Below, in pieces: positions 47,205-56,812 of a stretch of 64,000 nt of DNA. Every line of letters begins with the position of its first letter. Positions within the stretch are counted from its first letter, which is position 1. The position numbers were made by a program, and so were the translations under genes. This DNA comes from Stenotrophomonas sp. SAU14A_NAIMI4_8 (GTDB lineage: Bacteria > Pseudomonadota > Gammaproteobacteria > Xanthomonadales > Xanthomonadaceae). The notes beneath the pieces were generated by a model that saw nothing but the letters and a program-made list of their open reading frames with translations, did not search any database and was not told where the DNA came from. Location: assembly GCF_003086695.1 (NCBI RefSeq), contig NZ_CP025999.1, forward strand, positions 1,166,820-1,230,819, given 5' to 3'.

Positions 47205-48083
47205 TCACCAGTCGAGGGTGCCGGCGATCACCGTCTGCACCTGGCCGCCGGACCACACTTCGCCGTCCGCATCGACCCGCAGGGTCAGGCGCGCATCGTG
47301 GCCGACCTCACGGCCCTGGCTGACTTCATACGGTTCGCGGCCGCGCGGCAGCACCCCGCGCAGGTCCAGCCAGGCTGCCAGCACGGCATTCGCCGCGCCC
47401 GACGCCGCATCTTCGAAGCGCCGCCCGTTGCCGACGAAGGCGCGCACCGCCAGGTCGTAACCCTCATTGCCATCGCTGAAGGCGTAGGCGAACACGCCCA
47501 TGCTGTCGGTGGATTCGGCCAGGGTGGCGATCGCGTCCCAGTCCGGCTGCAGTGCGCGCAGCTGTGCTTCATCGGCCACCTGCACCACCCACCAGCTGCG
47601 GCCGCCCTGCATGCGTGCAGGGGGCAGGGTGCCCAGCGGCCAGCCCTGCAGCGCAGCGGCCAGGCGCGGGTCATCGGCCGGCGCAGTCTCGGCCAGCTGC
47701 GCGCGCGGGGTGCGGATGGCGATGCGCTGCTGCGCGCCTTCGCCCATCACCTGCAGCGGCAGCGCGCCGGCAATGCCGTCCTGCACCAGTACGCCGTCCA
47801 CCGGCGTGGCCAGCCCGGCCAGCAGCACCGCATGCGCGGTACCGACGCTGGGGTGGCCGGCGAACGGGACTTCCTTCTGCGGGCTGAACATGCGCAGGCG
47901 GTAGCTGCTGCCGGCCGTTTCGGGCGGGAACACGAAAGTGGTTTCCGGCAGCCGGGTCCAGCGCGCGATGGCCTGCATGGTGGTGTCGTCCAGGCCTTCG
48001 GCATCGAGTACCACGGCCAATGGATTGCCGGCGCCGGCGCGCGGGGAAAACACATCCAGTTGCAGGAAACGGCGTGCGGACAT
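47205..48083 (-). CDS. PhzF family isomerase/epimerase-like protein (copy 1)
   Basis: 292-aa protein of the PhzF/DapF-like fold. Features are FLQLDVFSPRAGAGNPLAVVLDA at the N-terminus, the catalytic-glutamate segment TTFVFPPE, and EVPFAGHPSVGTAHAVL and GAANAVLAAWL in the two substrate loops. No phenazine genes are present, so it is one of the many PhzF proteins without assigned substrate. It is about 40% similar by eye to the next gene; the two form a tandem duplicate. Confidence 0.9.
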   Translation of the reverse strand: MSARRFLQLDVFSPRAGAGNPLAVVLDAEGLDDTTMQAIARWTRLPETTFVFPPETAGSSYRLRMFSPQKEVPFAGHPSVGTAHAVLLAGLATPVDGVLVQDGIAGALPLQVMGEGAQQRIAIRTPRAQLAETAPADDPRLAAALQGWPLGTLPPARMQGGRSWWVVQVADEAQLRALQPDWDAIATLAESTDSMGVFAYAFSDGNEGYDLAVRAFVGNGRRFEDAASGAANAVLAAWLDLRGVLPRGREPYEVSQGREVGHDARLTLRVDADGEVWSGGQVQTVIAGTLDW

Positions 48084-48112
48084 CAGGGGGAGCTCCAACG
48101 AAATGGGGGATG

Positions 48113-48184
48113 GTAGCGCGGGGGCCATGCCCCGCGAGCGCGCAGCGCGGTGCGGTGATGCCGCCGGGCATGGCCCGGCGCTAC
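48113..48184. repeat. Inverted pair of SMAG palindromes between the two phzF genes
   Basis: GTAGCGCGGGGGCCATGCCCCGCG (48113-48136) and the inverted CGCCGGGCATGGCCCGGCGCTAC (48162-48184). The GTAG of the second supplies the TAG stop of the upstream phzF gene. Confidence 0.9.
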
Positions 48185-49053
48185 CAGCGGATGAGGCCGT
48201 CGATCACGCACTGCACCTGGCCGCCGATCCACACCGTGCCCTGGGCATCCACCCGCACATGGACGCGACCGTCGCGGCCGACCTCGCGGCCCTGGCTGGC
48301 CACGTAGCTGCCGCTGCCGCCGGGCAGCACGCCGCGCTCGCCCAGCCAGGCGCCGATCAGCGCGTTGGCGCTGCCGGTTACCGGGTCTTCGGGCACGTTC
48401 ACCGCATCACCGGGGCAGAACGCGCGCACCACCCACTGGTGCTGCGCGGCGTCTTCGGCGGCGAACACCGCCACGCCCGTGGCGTCGGTGGCATTGCTCC
48501 AGTCGCGCAGGGCGGCCATGTCCGGCGCCAGCGTGCGTACCGCGGCGGCGTCGCGCAGCGGCAGCAGCCACCAGCGCGGGCCGTTGTCCCACAGCTCGGG
48601 CGCCTGACCGTCGGCGGCCCGTGCCCGTAGCGTGTCCGGCACCGCGCCGGGGGCGGTCTGCAGGCGGCGGGCCGGCGGGCTGGCCAGTTCGATGTGCGGG
48701 GCATCGGCCGCGCCGCTCACCCGCACCGGCAGCAGACCGGCCGCGCACTGCTGGACCAGCGCGCCGTCGCGCGGGTGCGCCAGCCCCCGGGTGACCGCCG
48801 CCCAGGCCGCGCCCACGCTGGGATGGCCGGCAAACGGTAGTTCGCTGGCGGGGGTGAAAATGCGGATGTGGTAGTCGGCGCCGGGCGCGCTGGGGGGCAG
48901 GAAGAACACCGTCTCGGACAGGTTCAGCCAGGCGGCCAGGGCCTGCATGCGGGCCGCGGACAGGCCCTCGGCGCCCAGCACCACCCCCAGCGGGTTGCCG
49001 CGGCCGGGCTGGTCGGCAAAGACATCGAGCTGCAGGTAGCGGAAGGCGGGCAT
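48181..49053 (-). CDS. PhzF family isomerase/epimerase-like protein (copy 2)
   Basis: 290-aa paralogue of the neighbouring gene: FRYLQLDVFADQPGRGNPLGVVLGA, ELPFAGHPSVGAAW and DPVTGSANALIGAWL are conserved. The start at 49053 aligns with copy 1; an in-frame ATG at 49065 would add MDPP. The stop codon TAG comes from a SMAG element. It is divergent from lysAC with a 75-bp intergenic space. Confidence 0.9.
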   Translation of the reverse strand: MPAFRYLQLDVFADQPGRGNPLGVVLGAEGLSAARMQALAAWLNLSETVFFLPPSAPGADYHIRIFTPASELPFAGHPSVGAAWAAVTRGLAHPRDGALVQQCAAGLLPVRVSGAADAPHIELASPPARRLQTAPGAVPDTLRARAADGQAPELWDNGPRWWLLPLRDAAAVRTLAPDMAALRDWSNATDATGVAVFAAEDAAQHQWVVRAFCPGDAVNVPEDPVTGSANALIGAWLGERGVLPGGSGSYVASQGREVGRDGRVHVRVDAQGTVWIGGQVQCVIDGLIRW

Positions 49054-49128
49054 CGGCGGGTCCATTGGGCTTAGAATCGAAGGTTCCGCCCCCGTGGGCG
49101 GCTTCCCCACATTACACATAGCCTATCC

Positions 49129-51723
49129 ATGTCAGCTTCCCCCCTTGTCGATCGTTGGATCGTACTGAAGTTCGGCGGCACCTCGGTGTCGCGTCGCCAC
49201 CGTTGGGACACGATCGGGAAGCTGGCGAAAAAACGCGCGGAAGAAACCGGCTCGCGCGTGCTGGTGGTGGTCTCGGCGCTGTCCGGGGTGACCAATGAAC
49301 TGACCGCCATTGCCGATGGCGCCGCCGACAGCCGCGACCGCGTGGCCGCGCTGGTCGAACGCCACCTGGGCTTCCTGGATGAACTGGGCCTGGGCCACGA
49401 CGTGCTGGCCGAGCGCCTGGCCGTGCTGCAGGGCCTGCTGGACGATGCGCGTGCCGCCACCCGTACGCTGGACTGGCAGGCCGAAGTGCTGGGCCAGGGC
49501 GAACTGCTGTCCTCCACCCTGGGCGCGGCCTACCTGCACGCGTCGGGCCTGGACATGGGCTGGATGGATGCCCGCCAGTGGCTGGACGCGATGCCGCCGC
49601 AGCCGAACCAGAGCGACTGGTCGCAGCGCCTGTCGGTGAACTGCCAGTGGCGTGCCGACGGCGAATGGGCGCAGCGCTTCCGCGCGCAGCCGACCCGCCT
49701 GCTGATCACCCAGGGCTTCATTTCCCGCCATGCCGACGGCGGTACCGCCATCCTCGGCCGCGGTGGTTCGGATACCTCGGCGGCGTACTTCGGTGCGCTG
49801 CTGGGCGCCAGCCGTGTGGAAATCTGGACCGACGTGCCGGGCATGTTCAGCGCCAACCCCAAGGACGTGCCCGACGCGCGCCTGCTGACCCGCCTGGACT
49901 ATTACGAGGCGCAGGAAATCGCCACCACCGGCGCCAAGGTGCTGCACCCGCGCTCGATCAAGCCGTGCCGTGACGCCGGCGTGCCGATGGCCATCCTCGA
50001 TACCGAGCGCCCGGAACTGCCGGGCACCAGCATCGACGGCAATGCCGCGCCGGTGCCGGGGGTGAAGGCGATCAGCCGCCGCAACGGCATCGTGCTGGTG
50101 TCGATGGAAGGCATCGGCATGTGGCAGCAGGTCGGCTTCCTGGCCGATGTGTTCGGCCTGTTCAAGAAGCACGGGCTGTCGGTGGATCTGATCGGTTCGG
50201 CCGAAACCAACGTCACCGTGTCGCTGGACCCGTCCGAGAACCTGGTCAACACCGATGTGCTGGCCGCGCTGTCGGCGGACCTGTCGCAGATCTGCAAGGT
50301 GAAGGTGATCGTGCCGTGCGCGGCCATCACCCTGGTCGGCCGTGGCATGCGTTCGCTGCTGCACAAGCTGTCGGACGTGTGGGCCACGTTCGGCCGCGAG
50401 CGCGTGCACATGATCTCGCAGTCGTCCAACGACCTGAACCTGACCTTCGTGATCGACGAGGCCGATGCCGATGGCCTGCTGCCGATCCTGCATGCCGAGC
50501 TGATCGACAGCGGCGCCATGCCGGTGGAAGAAACTGAAGTGTTCGGCCCGCGCTGGCGCGAGATTGCCGGCACCGTGCGCCCGCGCGGCACGCCGTGGTG
50601 GCGTGGCCAGCGTGCGCACCTGCTGCAGCTGGCCGACGCCGGCACGCCGCGCTACGTCTACCACCTGCCCACGGTGCGCGCCCGCGCCCGCGCGCTGGCC
50701 GCGATCAAGCCGATCGACCAGCGCTACTACGCGATCAAGGCCAACAGCCACCCGGCCATCCTGCAGCTGCTGGAAGCCGAAGGCTTCGGCCTGGAATGCG
50801 TATCGCACGGTGAACTGAAGCACGTGTTCCAGCACCTGCCGGAACTGTCGCCCAAGCGCGTGCTGTTCACCCCCAGCTTCTGCCCGCGCAGCGAATACGA
50901 AGCCGCGTTCGCCCTGGGCGTGACCGTGACCGTGGACAACGTGGAGGCGCTGCAGCGCTGGCCGGACCTGTTCCGCAACCGCGAACTGTGGCTGCGCGTG
51001 GACCTGGGCCGTGGCGAAGGCCACCACGCCAAGGTGCGCACCGGCGGCAAGGAGTCGAAGTTCGGCCTGCCGATTGCCCGCGTGGACGAATTCGTGCGCG
51101 CGGCCACCGAGCTGGGCACCCGCGTGGTCGGCCTGCACGCGCACCTGGGCAGCGGCGTGGAAACGGCGCAGCACTGGCGCCTGATGTGCGATGAACTGGC
51201 CGGTTTCGCCCGCCGCATCGGCAGCGTGCAGACCATCGATATCGGTGGCGGCCTGCCGATTCCGTACAGCGAAGAAGACGAGCCGTTCGACCTGGACGCC
51301 TGGGCCGAAGGCCTGGCCGAAGTGAAGGCGCTGCACCCGGCGTTCCGCCTGGCGATCGAGCCGGGTCGCTACCTGGTGGCCGAATCGGGCGTACTGCTGA
51401 CCCACGCCACCCAGGTGGTGGAAAAGGACGGCGTGCGCCGCGTCGGCCTGGATGCCGGCATGAACACGCTGATGCGCCCGGCCCTGTACGACGCCTGGCA
51501 TGACATCGAGAACCTGAGCCGCCAGGGCGGCTATGCCGAGGCGGCATTCGATGTGGTCGGCCCGATCTGCGAATCCAGCGATGTGTTCGGCAAGCGCCGC
51601 AAGCTGCCGGTGTCCACCGCGCCGGACGATGTGATGCTGATCGCCGATGCCGGTGCCTACGGCTATGTGATGTCCAACACTTACAACCAGCGGGCGATGC
51701 CGCGCGAAGACGTGATCGAGTGA
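49129..51723 (+). CDS. lysAC: Bifunctional aspartate kinase / diaminopimelate decarboxylase LysAC
   Basis: 864-aa fusion of the first and last enzymes of lysine synthesis. The N-terminal aspartokinase has KFGGTS (14-19), ACT domains at about 315-460 and the MISQSSNDLNLTFVID allosteric segment. The C-terminal decarboxylase (about 490-864) has the PLP lysine in RYYAIKANSHP, then HLGSGVE, GGGLPIPY, EPGRYLVAESG and the dimer cysteine motif CESSDVF. Such fusions are known in Xanthomonadaceae. A GC-rich hairpin (49085-49100) lies in the short leader. Confidence 0.96.
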   Translation: MSASPLVDRWIVLKFGGTSVSRRHRWDTIGKLAKKRAEETGSRVLVVVSALSGVTNELTAIADGAADSRDRVAALVERHLGFLDELGLGHDVLAERLAVLQGLLDDARAATRTLDWQAEVLGQGELLSSTLGAAYLHASGLDMGWMDARQWLDAMPPQPNQSDWSQRLSVNCQWRADGEWAQRFRAQPTRLLITQGFISRHADGGTAILGRGGSDTSAAYFGALLGASRVEIWTDVPGMFSANPKDVPDARLLTRLDYYEAQEIATTGAKVLHPRSIKPCRDAGVPMAILDTERPELPGTSIDGNAAPVPGVKAISRRNGIVLVSMEGIGMWQQVGFLADVFGLFKKHGLSVDLIGSAETNVTVSLDPSENLVNTDVLAALSADLSQICKVKVIVPCAAITLVGRGMRSLLHKLSDVWATFGRERVHMISQSSNDLNLTFVIDEADADGLLPILHAELIDSGAMPVEETEVFGPRWREIAGTVRPRGTPWWRGQRAHLLQLADAGTPRYVYHLPTVRARARALAAIKPIDQRYYAIKANSHPAILQLLEAEGFGLECVSHGELKHVFQHLPELSPKRVLFTPSFCPRSEYEAAFALGVTVTVDNVEALQRWPDLFRNRELWLRVDLGRGEGHHAKVRTGGKESKFGLPIARVDEFVRAATELGTRVVGLHAHLGSGVETAQHWRLMCDELAGFARRIGSVQTIDIGGGLPIPYSEEDEPFDLDAWAEGLAEVKALHPAFRLAIEPGRYLVAESGVLLTHATQVVEKDGVRRVGLDAGMNTLMRPALYDAWHDIENLSRQGGYAEAAFDVVGPICESSDVFGKRRKLPVSTAPDDVMLIADAGAYGYVMSNTYNQRAMPREDVIE

Positions 51724-51813
51724 TCGCCAGCCTTCGTACCCTGCACCCGCCCACCGACACGACCCGCGCACGCGCGCGGGCCCGTGCCTGACCGCGCTTG
51801 AACTGGATCCACC

Positions 51814-53166
51814 ATGACTGCTTTCGATAAACACCAGGTTTCCCGCTTCCGCTTCGTCCGCTGCGAATTCGCCGCGGACACCGGCGTGGCCAAGCTGGTC
51901 TACGCCTTCGATGACGGCCCTGAGATGGTGGAAACCATCAGCGTGCCCGGTGCGCCGTTCGTACTGGACGACGCGCGCGCCGCCGCCGTGCAGCGCGCAC
52001 TGCAGCTGCTGCACCTGATCGCCGGCGTCAGCTACTACAAGGCGGGCGTGCCGGAGACGGTCAGCATCGACAGCTATGCGATCGATGCCGATACCGCTGC
52101 GCTTGTGGAAACGATCTACCTGAATGGTCTGGGCGAATTCGCCTATCGCAACGGCCTGAACCTGCGCGGGCGCTTCCGCCTGCCGGTGCAGGGCCAGGCG
52201 CTGCAGGCGCCGGCACTGGGCCTGCAGCCGCACGCGCTGGTGGCCATCGGCGGCGGCAAGGATTCGCTGGTCAGCATTGAAGCGCTGCGCCGTGCCGGCG
52301 TGGACGAGACGGTGACCTGGATCGGCGGTTCGCAGCTGATCCGCGCCTGTGCCGAGCGCACCGGCCTGCCGACGCTGAACCTGGGCCGCGCGCTGGCCCC
52401 GGAACTGTTCGAGCTGAACCGCCAAGGTGCCTGGAACGGCCATATTCCGGTTACCGCGGTGAACTCGGCGATCATGGTGCTGGCCGCGCTGCTGCAGGGC
52501 GTGGACCAGGTGGTGTTCTCCAACGAACGTTCGGCCAGCTACGGCAGCCAGATTCCCGGCACCGGTGAAGTGAACCACCAGTGGTCCAAGGGCTGGGCCT
52601 TCGAGCAGGCCTTCGGCAACCACGTGCAGCAGCAGGTGGCCGCCGATCTGCACTACTACTCGCTGCTGCGCCCGATGTCCGAGCTGGCGGTGGCCCGCCA
52701 GTTCGCCAAGACCGATTTCTACGACGCGCATTTCTCCAGCTGCAACCGCAATTTCCACATCCTGGGCGAGCGCCCGGTGAACCGCTGGTGCGGCGTCTGC
52801 CCGAAGTGCCATTTCGTTTTCCTGGCGCTGGCCCCGTTCATGCCCAAGACGCGTCTTGTGCGCATCTTCGGCCGCAACCTGCTGGACGATGCCGAGCAGG
52901 CCGCTGGCTTCGATGCGCTGCTGGAATTCCAGGACCACAAGCCGTTCGAGTGCGTGGGCGAAGGCCGCGAATCGCGTGCGGCGATGGCGACCCTGGCGCA
53001 GCGCCCGGAATGGAAGGAAGACGTGCTGGTGAAGCGCTTCTGCAACGAGATCCAGCCGCAGCTGGATGCCGCCGAACTGGAACTGGCACCGCTGCTGCTG
53101 TTGCAGGGCGAGCACCGCATTCCGGCCGCGTTGTGGGAACAGGTGCGTGAAGATTTCGCAGCTTGA
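51814..53166 (+). CDS. murL: UDP-N-acetyl-alpha-D-muramoyl-L-alanyl-L-glutamate epimerase MurL
   Basis: 450-aa enzyme that epimerises the terminal L-Glu of UDP-MurNAc-L-Ala-L-Glu to D-Glu, replacing glutamate racemase. Visible features are the nucleotide loop [19 protein letters not shown] and a cysteine cluster, SSCNRNF...[11 protein letters not shown], likely binding metal. The assignment rests on the family and on the partner murD2, which starts 20 bp before its stop codon. murI is not in the window. Confidence 0.92.
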   Translation: MTAFDKHQVSRFRFVRCEFAADTGVAKLVYAFDDGPEMVETISVPGAPFVLDDARAAAVQRALQLLHLIAGVSYYKAGVPETVSIDSYAIDADTAALVETIYLNGLGEFAYRNGLNLRGRFRLPVQGQALQAPALGLQPHALVAIGGGKDSLVSIEALRRAGVDETVTWIGGSQLIRACAERTGLPTLNLGRALAPELFELNRQGAWNGHIPVTAVNSAIMVLAALLQGVDQVVFSNERSASYGSQIPGTGEVNHQWSKGWAFEQAFGNHVQQQVAADLHYYSLLRPMSELAVARQFAKTDFYDAHFSSCNRNFHILGERPVNRWCGVCPKCHFVFLALAPFMPKTRLVRIFGRNLLDDAEQAAGFDALLEFQDHKPFECVGEGRESRAAMATLAQRPEWKEDVLVKRFCNEIQPQLDAAELELAPLLLLQGEHRIPAALWEQVREDFAA

Positions 53167-54556
53167 AGGAAAGCGCGTCGCGCTGTGGGGCTGGGGGCGT
53201 GAGGGCCGTGCGGCATTTTCCGTGCTGCGCGCGCGCCTGCCCGCGCTGGCCCTGAGCCTGTTCTGCCCGGCTGCTGAAGCCGAGGCGGCGCGTGCGGAAA
53301 CGCAGGGGCGGCTGGACGTGCGCGGTGAACCCACCGCCGAGGCGCTGGCCGCGTTCGATGTGGTGATCAAGTCGCCCGGCATCAGCCCGTACCAGCCGAT
53401 CGCGCTGGCGGCCGCCGCGCAGGGCACGGTCTTCATCGGCGGCACCGCGCTGTGGTTCGCCGAACATGCCGGTGCCGATGGCATCGTGCACGACACCGTG
53501 TGCGTGACCGGCACCAAGGGCAAGAGCACCACCACCGCGCTGGTCGCGCACCTGCTGCGCGCCGCCGGCCATCGCACCGGCCTGGTCGGCAACATCGGCC
53601 TGCCGCTGCTGGAAGTGCTGGACCCGCAGCCAGCGCCCGCGTACTGGGCGGTGGAACTGTCCAGCTACCAGACCGGCGAAGTGGCGCGCAGTGGCGCCCG
53701 CCCGCAGGTGGCGGTGGTGCTGAACCTGTTCCCCGAACACCTGGACTGGCACGGCACCGAGCAGCGCTACATTGAAGACAAGCTGCGTCTGGTGACCGAA
53801 GCGGCGCCGCGCATCGCCGTGCTCAATGCCGCCGATCCGCATCTGGCCGCGCTGGCGCTGCCCGACAGCGAGGTGGTCTGGTTCAACCAGCCGCAGGGCT
53901 GGCACATGCGCGGCGACATCGTGCACCGCGGCGAGCAGGCGGTGTTCGATACCCGCAACACGCCGCTGCCCGGCCGCCACAACCGCGGCAACCTGTGCGC
54001 GGTGCTGGCCGCGCTGGAAGCGCTGGGGCTGGATGCAGTGGCGCTGGCACCGGCGGTGCAGGATTTCCGACCGTTGCCGAACCGCCTGCAGCGCATTGGC
54101 GTGGCCGAGGGCCTGACCTACATCAACGATTCGATCAGCACCACGCCGCACGCCAGCCTGGCGGCGCTGGAGTGCTTCGCCGGGCAGCGCATCGCGCTGC
54201 TGGTGGGCGGGCACGACCGTGGCCTGGACTGGACCGATTTCATGCAGCACATGGCGCACGACGTGCCACCGGTGGAGATCGTGACCATGGGCAGCAACGG
54301 CCCGCGCATCCACGCCATGCTGCAGCCGCTGGCCGATGCCGGTCGCTTCGGCCTGCACGCGGCGGGAGACCTGCCGCACGCCATGGCGCTGGCGCGTACC
54401 GCGCTGGGCGCGCAGGGCGGGGTGGTGCTGCTGTCACCGGGCGCGCCAAGTTTTGGTGCCTACCGCGATTACGTGGCGCGCGGCCGCCACTTCGCCGAGC
54501 TGGCCGGATTCAACCCGGACAGCATCAGCGCGATTCCGGGGTTGGGCATCGGGTAG
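53147..54556 (+). CDS. murD2: UDP-N-acetylmuramoyl-L-alanine--L-glutamate ligase MurD2
   Basis: 469-aa Mur ligase adding L-Glu, not D-Glu, to UDP-MurNAc-L-Ala. The N-terminal domain starts [19 protein letters not shown], the ATP loop is [18 protein letters not shown], and the C-terminal domain has [12 protein letters not shown]. The start is a GTG at 53147 inside the 3' end of murL (20-bp overlap), giving coupled translation. Upstream frame extension is shadow sequence. The murL-murD2 pair defines the alternative D-Glu route first shown in Xanthomonas. Confidence 0.93.
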   Translation: MKISQLEGKRVALWGWGREGRAAFSVLRARLPALALSLFCPAAEAEAARAETQGRLDVRGEPTAEALAAFDVVIKSPGISPYQPIALAAAAQGTVFIGGTALWFAEHAGADGIVHDTVCVTGTKGKSTTTALVAHLLRAAGHRTGLVGNIGLPLLEVLDPQPAPAYWAVELSSYQTGEVARSGARPQVAVVLNLFPEHLDWHGTEQRYIEDKLRLVTEAAPRIAVLNAADPHLAALALPDSEVVWFNQPQGWHMRGDIVHRGEQAVFDTRNTPLPGRHNRGNLCAVLAALEALGLDAVALAPAVQDFRPLPNRLQRIGVAEGLTYINDSISTTPHASLAALECFAGQRIALLVGGHDRGLDWTDFMQHMAHDVPPVEIVTMGSNGPRIHAMLQPLADAGRFGLHAAGDLPHAMALARTALGAQGGVVLLSPGAPSFGAYRDYVARGRHFAELAGFNPDSISAIPGLGIG

Positions 54557-54567
54557 GGCAGGCCCAT

Positions 54568-54629
54568 GGGTCAGATCCCTTTCCGCAGGAAAGGGCTCTG
54601 ACCCCTATCCACGCATGGCGTGGATCTAC
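54568..54629. repeat. GGGTC-REP joined to a reversed SMAG
   Basis: GGGTCAGATCCCTTTCCGCAGGAAAGGG... (54568-54605) is directly followed by TATCCACGCATGGCGTGGATCTAC (54606-54629). It is the same composite of two REP families as in the array at 23.7 kb, here as a single unit after murD2. Confidence 0.9.
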
Positions 54630-54680
54630 TCCAGGGGCGCGTTACCATCGGTGCATTCCCGGACGGACCCGGACGCCCGC

Positions 54681-55214
54681 ATGTGCACCTTCATCACCGT
54701 GTTCCTGCCCACCACGCTGGCCCACGACACGGCCGCCGCGGTCTTCAGCCGCAGCGGCCGGTGCCTGTTCGCGCAGGCCTCGCCCAGCCTGCAGGCGGCG
54801 GTCGGCCCCGGCTGGCAGCCCTGGCTGAGTGCCGCGCACTGCGATTGCGGGACGGCGCTGGCTTCGCTGCGGGCCGAGCCGGCGTGGGCGGGCGATGCCG
54901 AGCGCTGGCGGAAGAAGGGCTGGAGCGAGGCGAAGATCGCCCGCGCGCTGGCCGAGCAGTTGGCCCGGCATGAACAGGATCAGCAGCTGCGGCGAGAAGA
55001 AGCGCTGGGCGATGCCTGCCAGTGGTTGCAGCGCATTGATGCGCTGCTGGGCGCAGGTGCGGCGCGTATTGGCCTGCTGGTGCGCGACTACGATGGTTCG
55101 GTGGGCGCCCGGCAGCCAGCGCCGCCGGAACGTCGCTGGTCGCGTGCGCAGCTGGCGGCGGCGGATCTGCTGGCGTTCGAACCGGGAACGTTGCAGTGGA
55201 TCGAACGCGGGTGA
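54681..55214 (+). CDS. Unrecognised protein with N-terminal MCTF and CDCG motif
   Basis: 177-aa soluble protein beginning MCTFITVFLP. Cys2 would become N-terminal after Met removal, as in Ntn-type or metal-binding proteins. A second motif, HCDCGTALASL, is at about 54-64, followed by a charged helix (90-120). The MCTFI...CDCG layout recurs in proteobacterial proteins of unknown function. No ribosome-binding site is obvious. The gene stands alone between repeats. Confidence 0.75.
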   Translation: MCTFITVFLPTTLAHDTAAAVFSRSGRCLFAQASPSLQAAVGPGWQPWLSAAHCDCGTALASLRAEPAWAGDAERWRKKGWSEAKIARALAEQLARHEQDQQLRREEALGDACQWLQRIDALLGAGAARIGLLVRDYDGSVGARQPAPPERRWSRAQLAAADLLAFEPGTLQWIERG

Positions 55215-55228
55215 GAGCGCGTGACCCC

Positions 55229-55252
55229 CATCAACGCATGGCGTGGATCTAC
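55229..55252. repeat. SMAG palindrome overlapping the stop of the SMI1/KNR4 gene
   Basis: CATCAACGCATGGCGTGGATCTAC. On the minus strand its GTAG provides the TAG stop of the SMI1/KNR4 gene. Confidence 0.85.
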
Positions 55253-55827
55253 TCGATGAAGCTGTAATCGCGGTCGATCAGGTCCTGCAGGTAGGCATCG
55301 AAGCTGGGGGCGATGACCGCGTAGCTGTCCGGATCGTGCAGGTAGCGCACCACCTGGCCGACGGTGCCGCCCGGGGCGGGATCGAAATCCAGGTACAGCA
55401 TCGAGGTGCCACCGTTGTTCATGCAGTGCGAGAAGCACAGGCGACGGTTCATCGGCAGATCGCCGTCAATGCCGGCGCCGAGGATGTCCGGCTCGTCGTC
55501 CAGCCATTCCTCGTAGATGGAACGGATGCTGTCGTGCCACTGCCGCTGGTCGTCGAAGATCTGTTCGACCGAGCGCAGGAAGTACGGATAGTCCCCCACG
55601 TCCGAGCCCAGCACCAGCACGCAGACCTCGCCGCCGGGGTACTCACGGTAGTGCGTGCCATCCACGCGCGACAGCAGCTTCAGCAGGCTGTCGGGTACCT
55701 GCGGCCACTGCGTGCGCAGGCGCTGCAGGTCGTCGGCGCTGGCGCCCTGCACGTGGGCCCATTGCGGGGCGTCATCTTCCGGCAGGCGGGCAACAAGGCC
55801 GGACAGGAAACGATCTACCAGGTTCAT
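55249..55827 (-). CDS. SMI1/KNR4 family protein
   Basis: 192-aa protein with the SMI1/KNR4 layout: LQRLRTQWPQVPDSLLKLLSRVDGT (33-57), GSDVGDYPYFL, and a C-terminal SYAVIAPSFDAYLQDLI. In bacteria the fold is common among immunity proteins of polymorphic and contact-dependent toxins, but no toxin gene is adjacent, so it may be an orphan or serve another role. Its last codon is followed by a TAG from a SMAG element. Confidence 0.85.
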   Translation of the reverse strand: MNLVDRFLSGLVARLPEDDAPQWAHVQGASADDLQRLRTQWPQVPDSLLKLLSRVDGTHYREYPGGEVCVLVLGSDVGDYPYFLRSVEQIFDDQRQWHDSIRSIYEEWLDDEPDILGAGIDGDLPMNRRLCFSHCMNNGGTSMLYLDFDPAPGGTVGQVVRYLHDPDSYAVIAPSFDAYLQDLIDRDYSFIE

Positions 55828-55952
55828 TCAATTGCAGGGAAGCAGGAACAGGGGGGTATCCAACCACACCTGCGTCACGCCGCCAATGCAGAATGCGCAC
55901 TGGCAGGCGTGGGCACCGTGCAGCCTGCTTCCCTTCTTTCTGGAGCAGGCAC

Positions 55953-56738
55953 ATGAACAGCTGGCGGTATGGTGTGGCGATGGTGCTGGGGCTGGCGGCG
56001 ATGCCGGCGTGGGCGGCGATGAAGACCCAACCGGTGGAATGGACGCACCAGGGCACGACCTTCAGTGGTGTGCTGGTCTACGACGACGGCGACGATGACA
56101 AGCGCCCCGGCCTGGTGATGGTGCCCAACTGGAAGGGCGTGAACGCATCGGCGATTGAAAAGGCCAAGCAGTTGGCCGGCGATGACTACGTGGTGCTGGT
56201 GGCCGATGTGTACGGCAAGGGCGTGCGGCCGAAGAGCGATGCCGAGGCCGGCCCGGTGGCAACCAAGCTGCGCAACGACCGGCCGCTGCTGCGCGCACGC
56301 GCGCTGGAAGCGGTGAACGTGCTCAAGGCGCAGGCCGGCAAGGCACCGCTGGATGCCAGCCGGATCGGTGCGGTCGGCTTCTGTTTCGGTGGCACCACGG
56401 TGCTGGAGCTGGCCCGTGCCGGTGCACCGCTGGCCGCTGTGGTCAGCCTGCACGGCGGCCTGGGCTCACCGCTGCCGGCACAGGCCGGGGGCACGCATCC
56501 TTCGGTGCTGGTGCTCAATGGCGCCGACGATACCAGCGTGACGGCCGAGGATATCGGCAGTTTCCAGAAGGAAATGGACGCGGCCAAGGTCGACTGGGAA
56601 TTCACCAACTACAGCGGCGCGGTGCACTGCTTTGCCGAGCGTGATGCCAACAGCCCGCCGGGGTGCCAGTACAACGAACGCGCGGCCAAGCGCGCGTGGA
56701 AGGCGCTGGATGAGTTCTTCGAGGAACGGTTCCGGTAA
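55953..56738 (+). CDS. Dienelactone hydrolase family protein, exported
   Basis: 261-aa alpha/beta-hydrolase with a signal peptide (residues 1-22, ending MPAWA), so it works in the periplasm. The nucleophile is the Cys of AVGFCFGGTTVLEL, with Asp in LNGADDTSV and His in YSGAVHCF, the Cys-Asp-His triad of dienelactone hydrolases. The natural substrate is unknown. The start at 55953 has GGAG upstream. Confidence 0.92.
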   Translation: MNSWRYGVAMVLGLAAMPAWAAMKTQPVEWTHQGTTFSGVLVYDDGDDDKRPGLVMVPNWKGVNASAIEKAKQLAGDDYVVLVADVYGKGVRPKSDAEAGPVATKLRNDRPLLRARALEAVNVLKAQAGKAPLDASRIGAVGFCFGGTTVLELARAGAPLAAVVSLHGGLGSPLPAQAGGTHPSVLVLNGADDTSVTAEDIGSFQKEMDAAKVDWEFTNYSGAVHCFAERDANSPPGCQYNERAAKRAWKALDEFFEERFR

Positions 56739-56746
56739 TCAAAGGC

Positions 56747-56802
56747 GTGCCGACCAACGGTCGGCACCCACCGATGCTTGTGTGCCGACCAAGGTCGGCA
56801 CA
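56747..56802. repeat. Two GTGCCGACCAAGGTCGGCAC palindromes
   Basis: Hairpins at 56747-56767 and 56781-56802, between the convergent hydrolase and ispB genes. They are the same family as the second element of the 55-bp units at 28.7 kb. Confidence 0.88.
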
Positions 56803-56812
56803 CCTTCACCGA

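Noticed and set aside
49132..53595. Open frame of 1487 codons on the minus strand opposite lysAC-murL-murD2
   Set aside because: It is a GC-rich shadow frame antisense to three well-supported genes; the translation has no domains and is Arg/His/Ala-rich.
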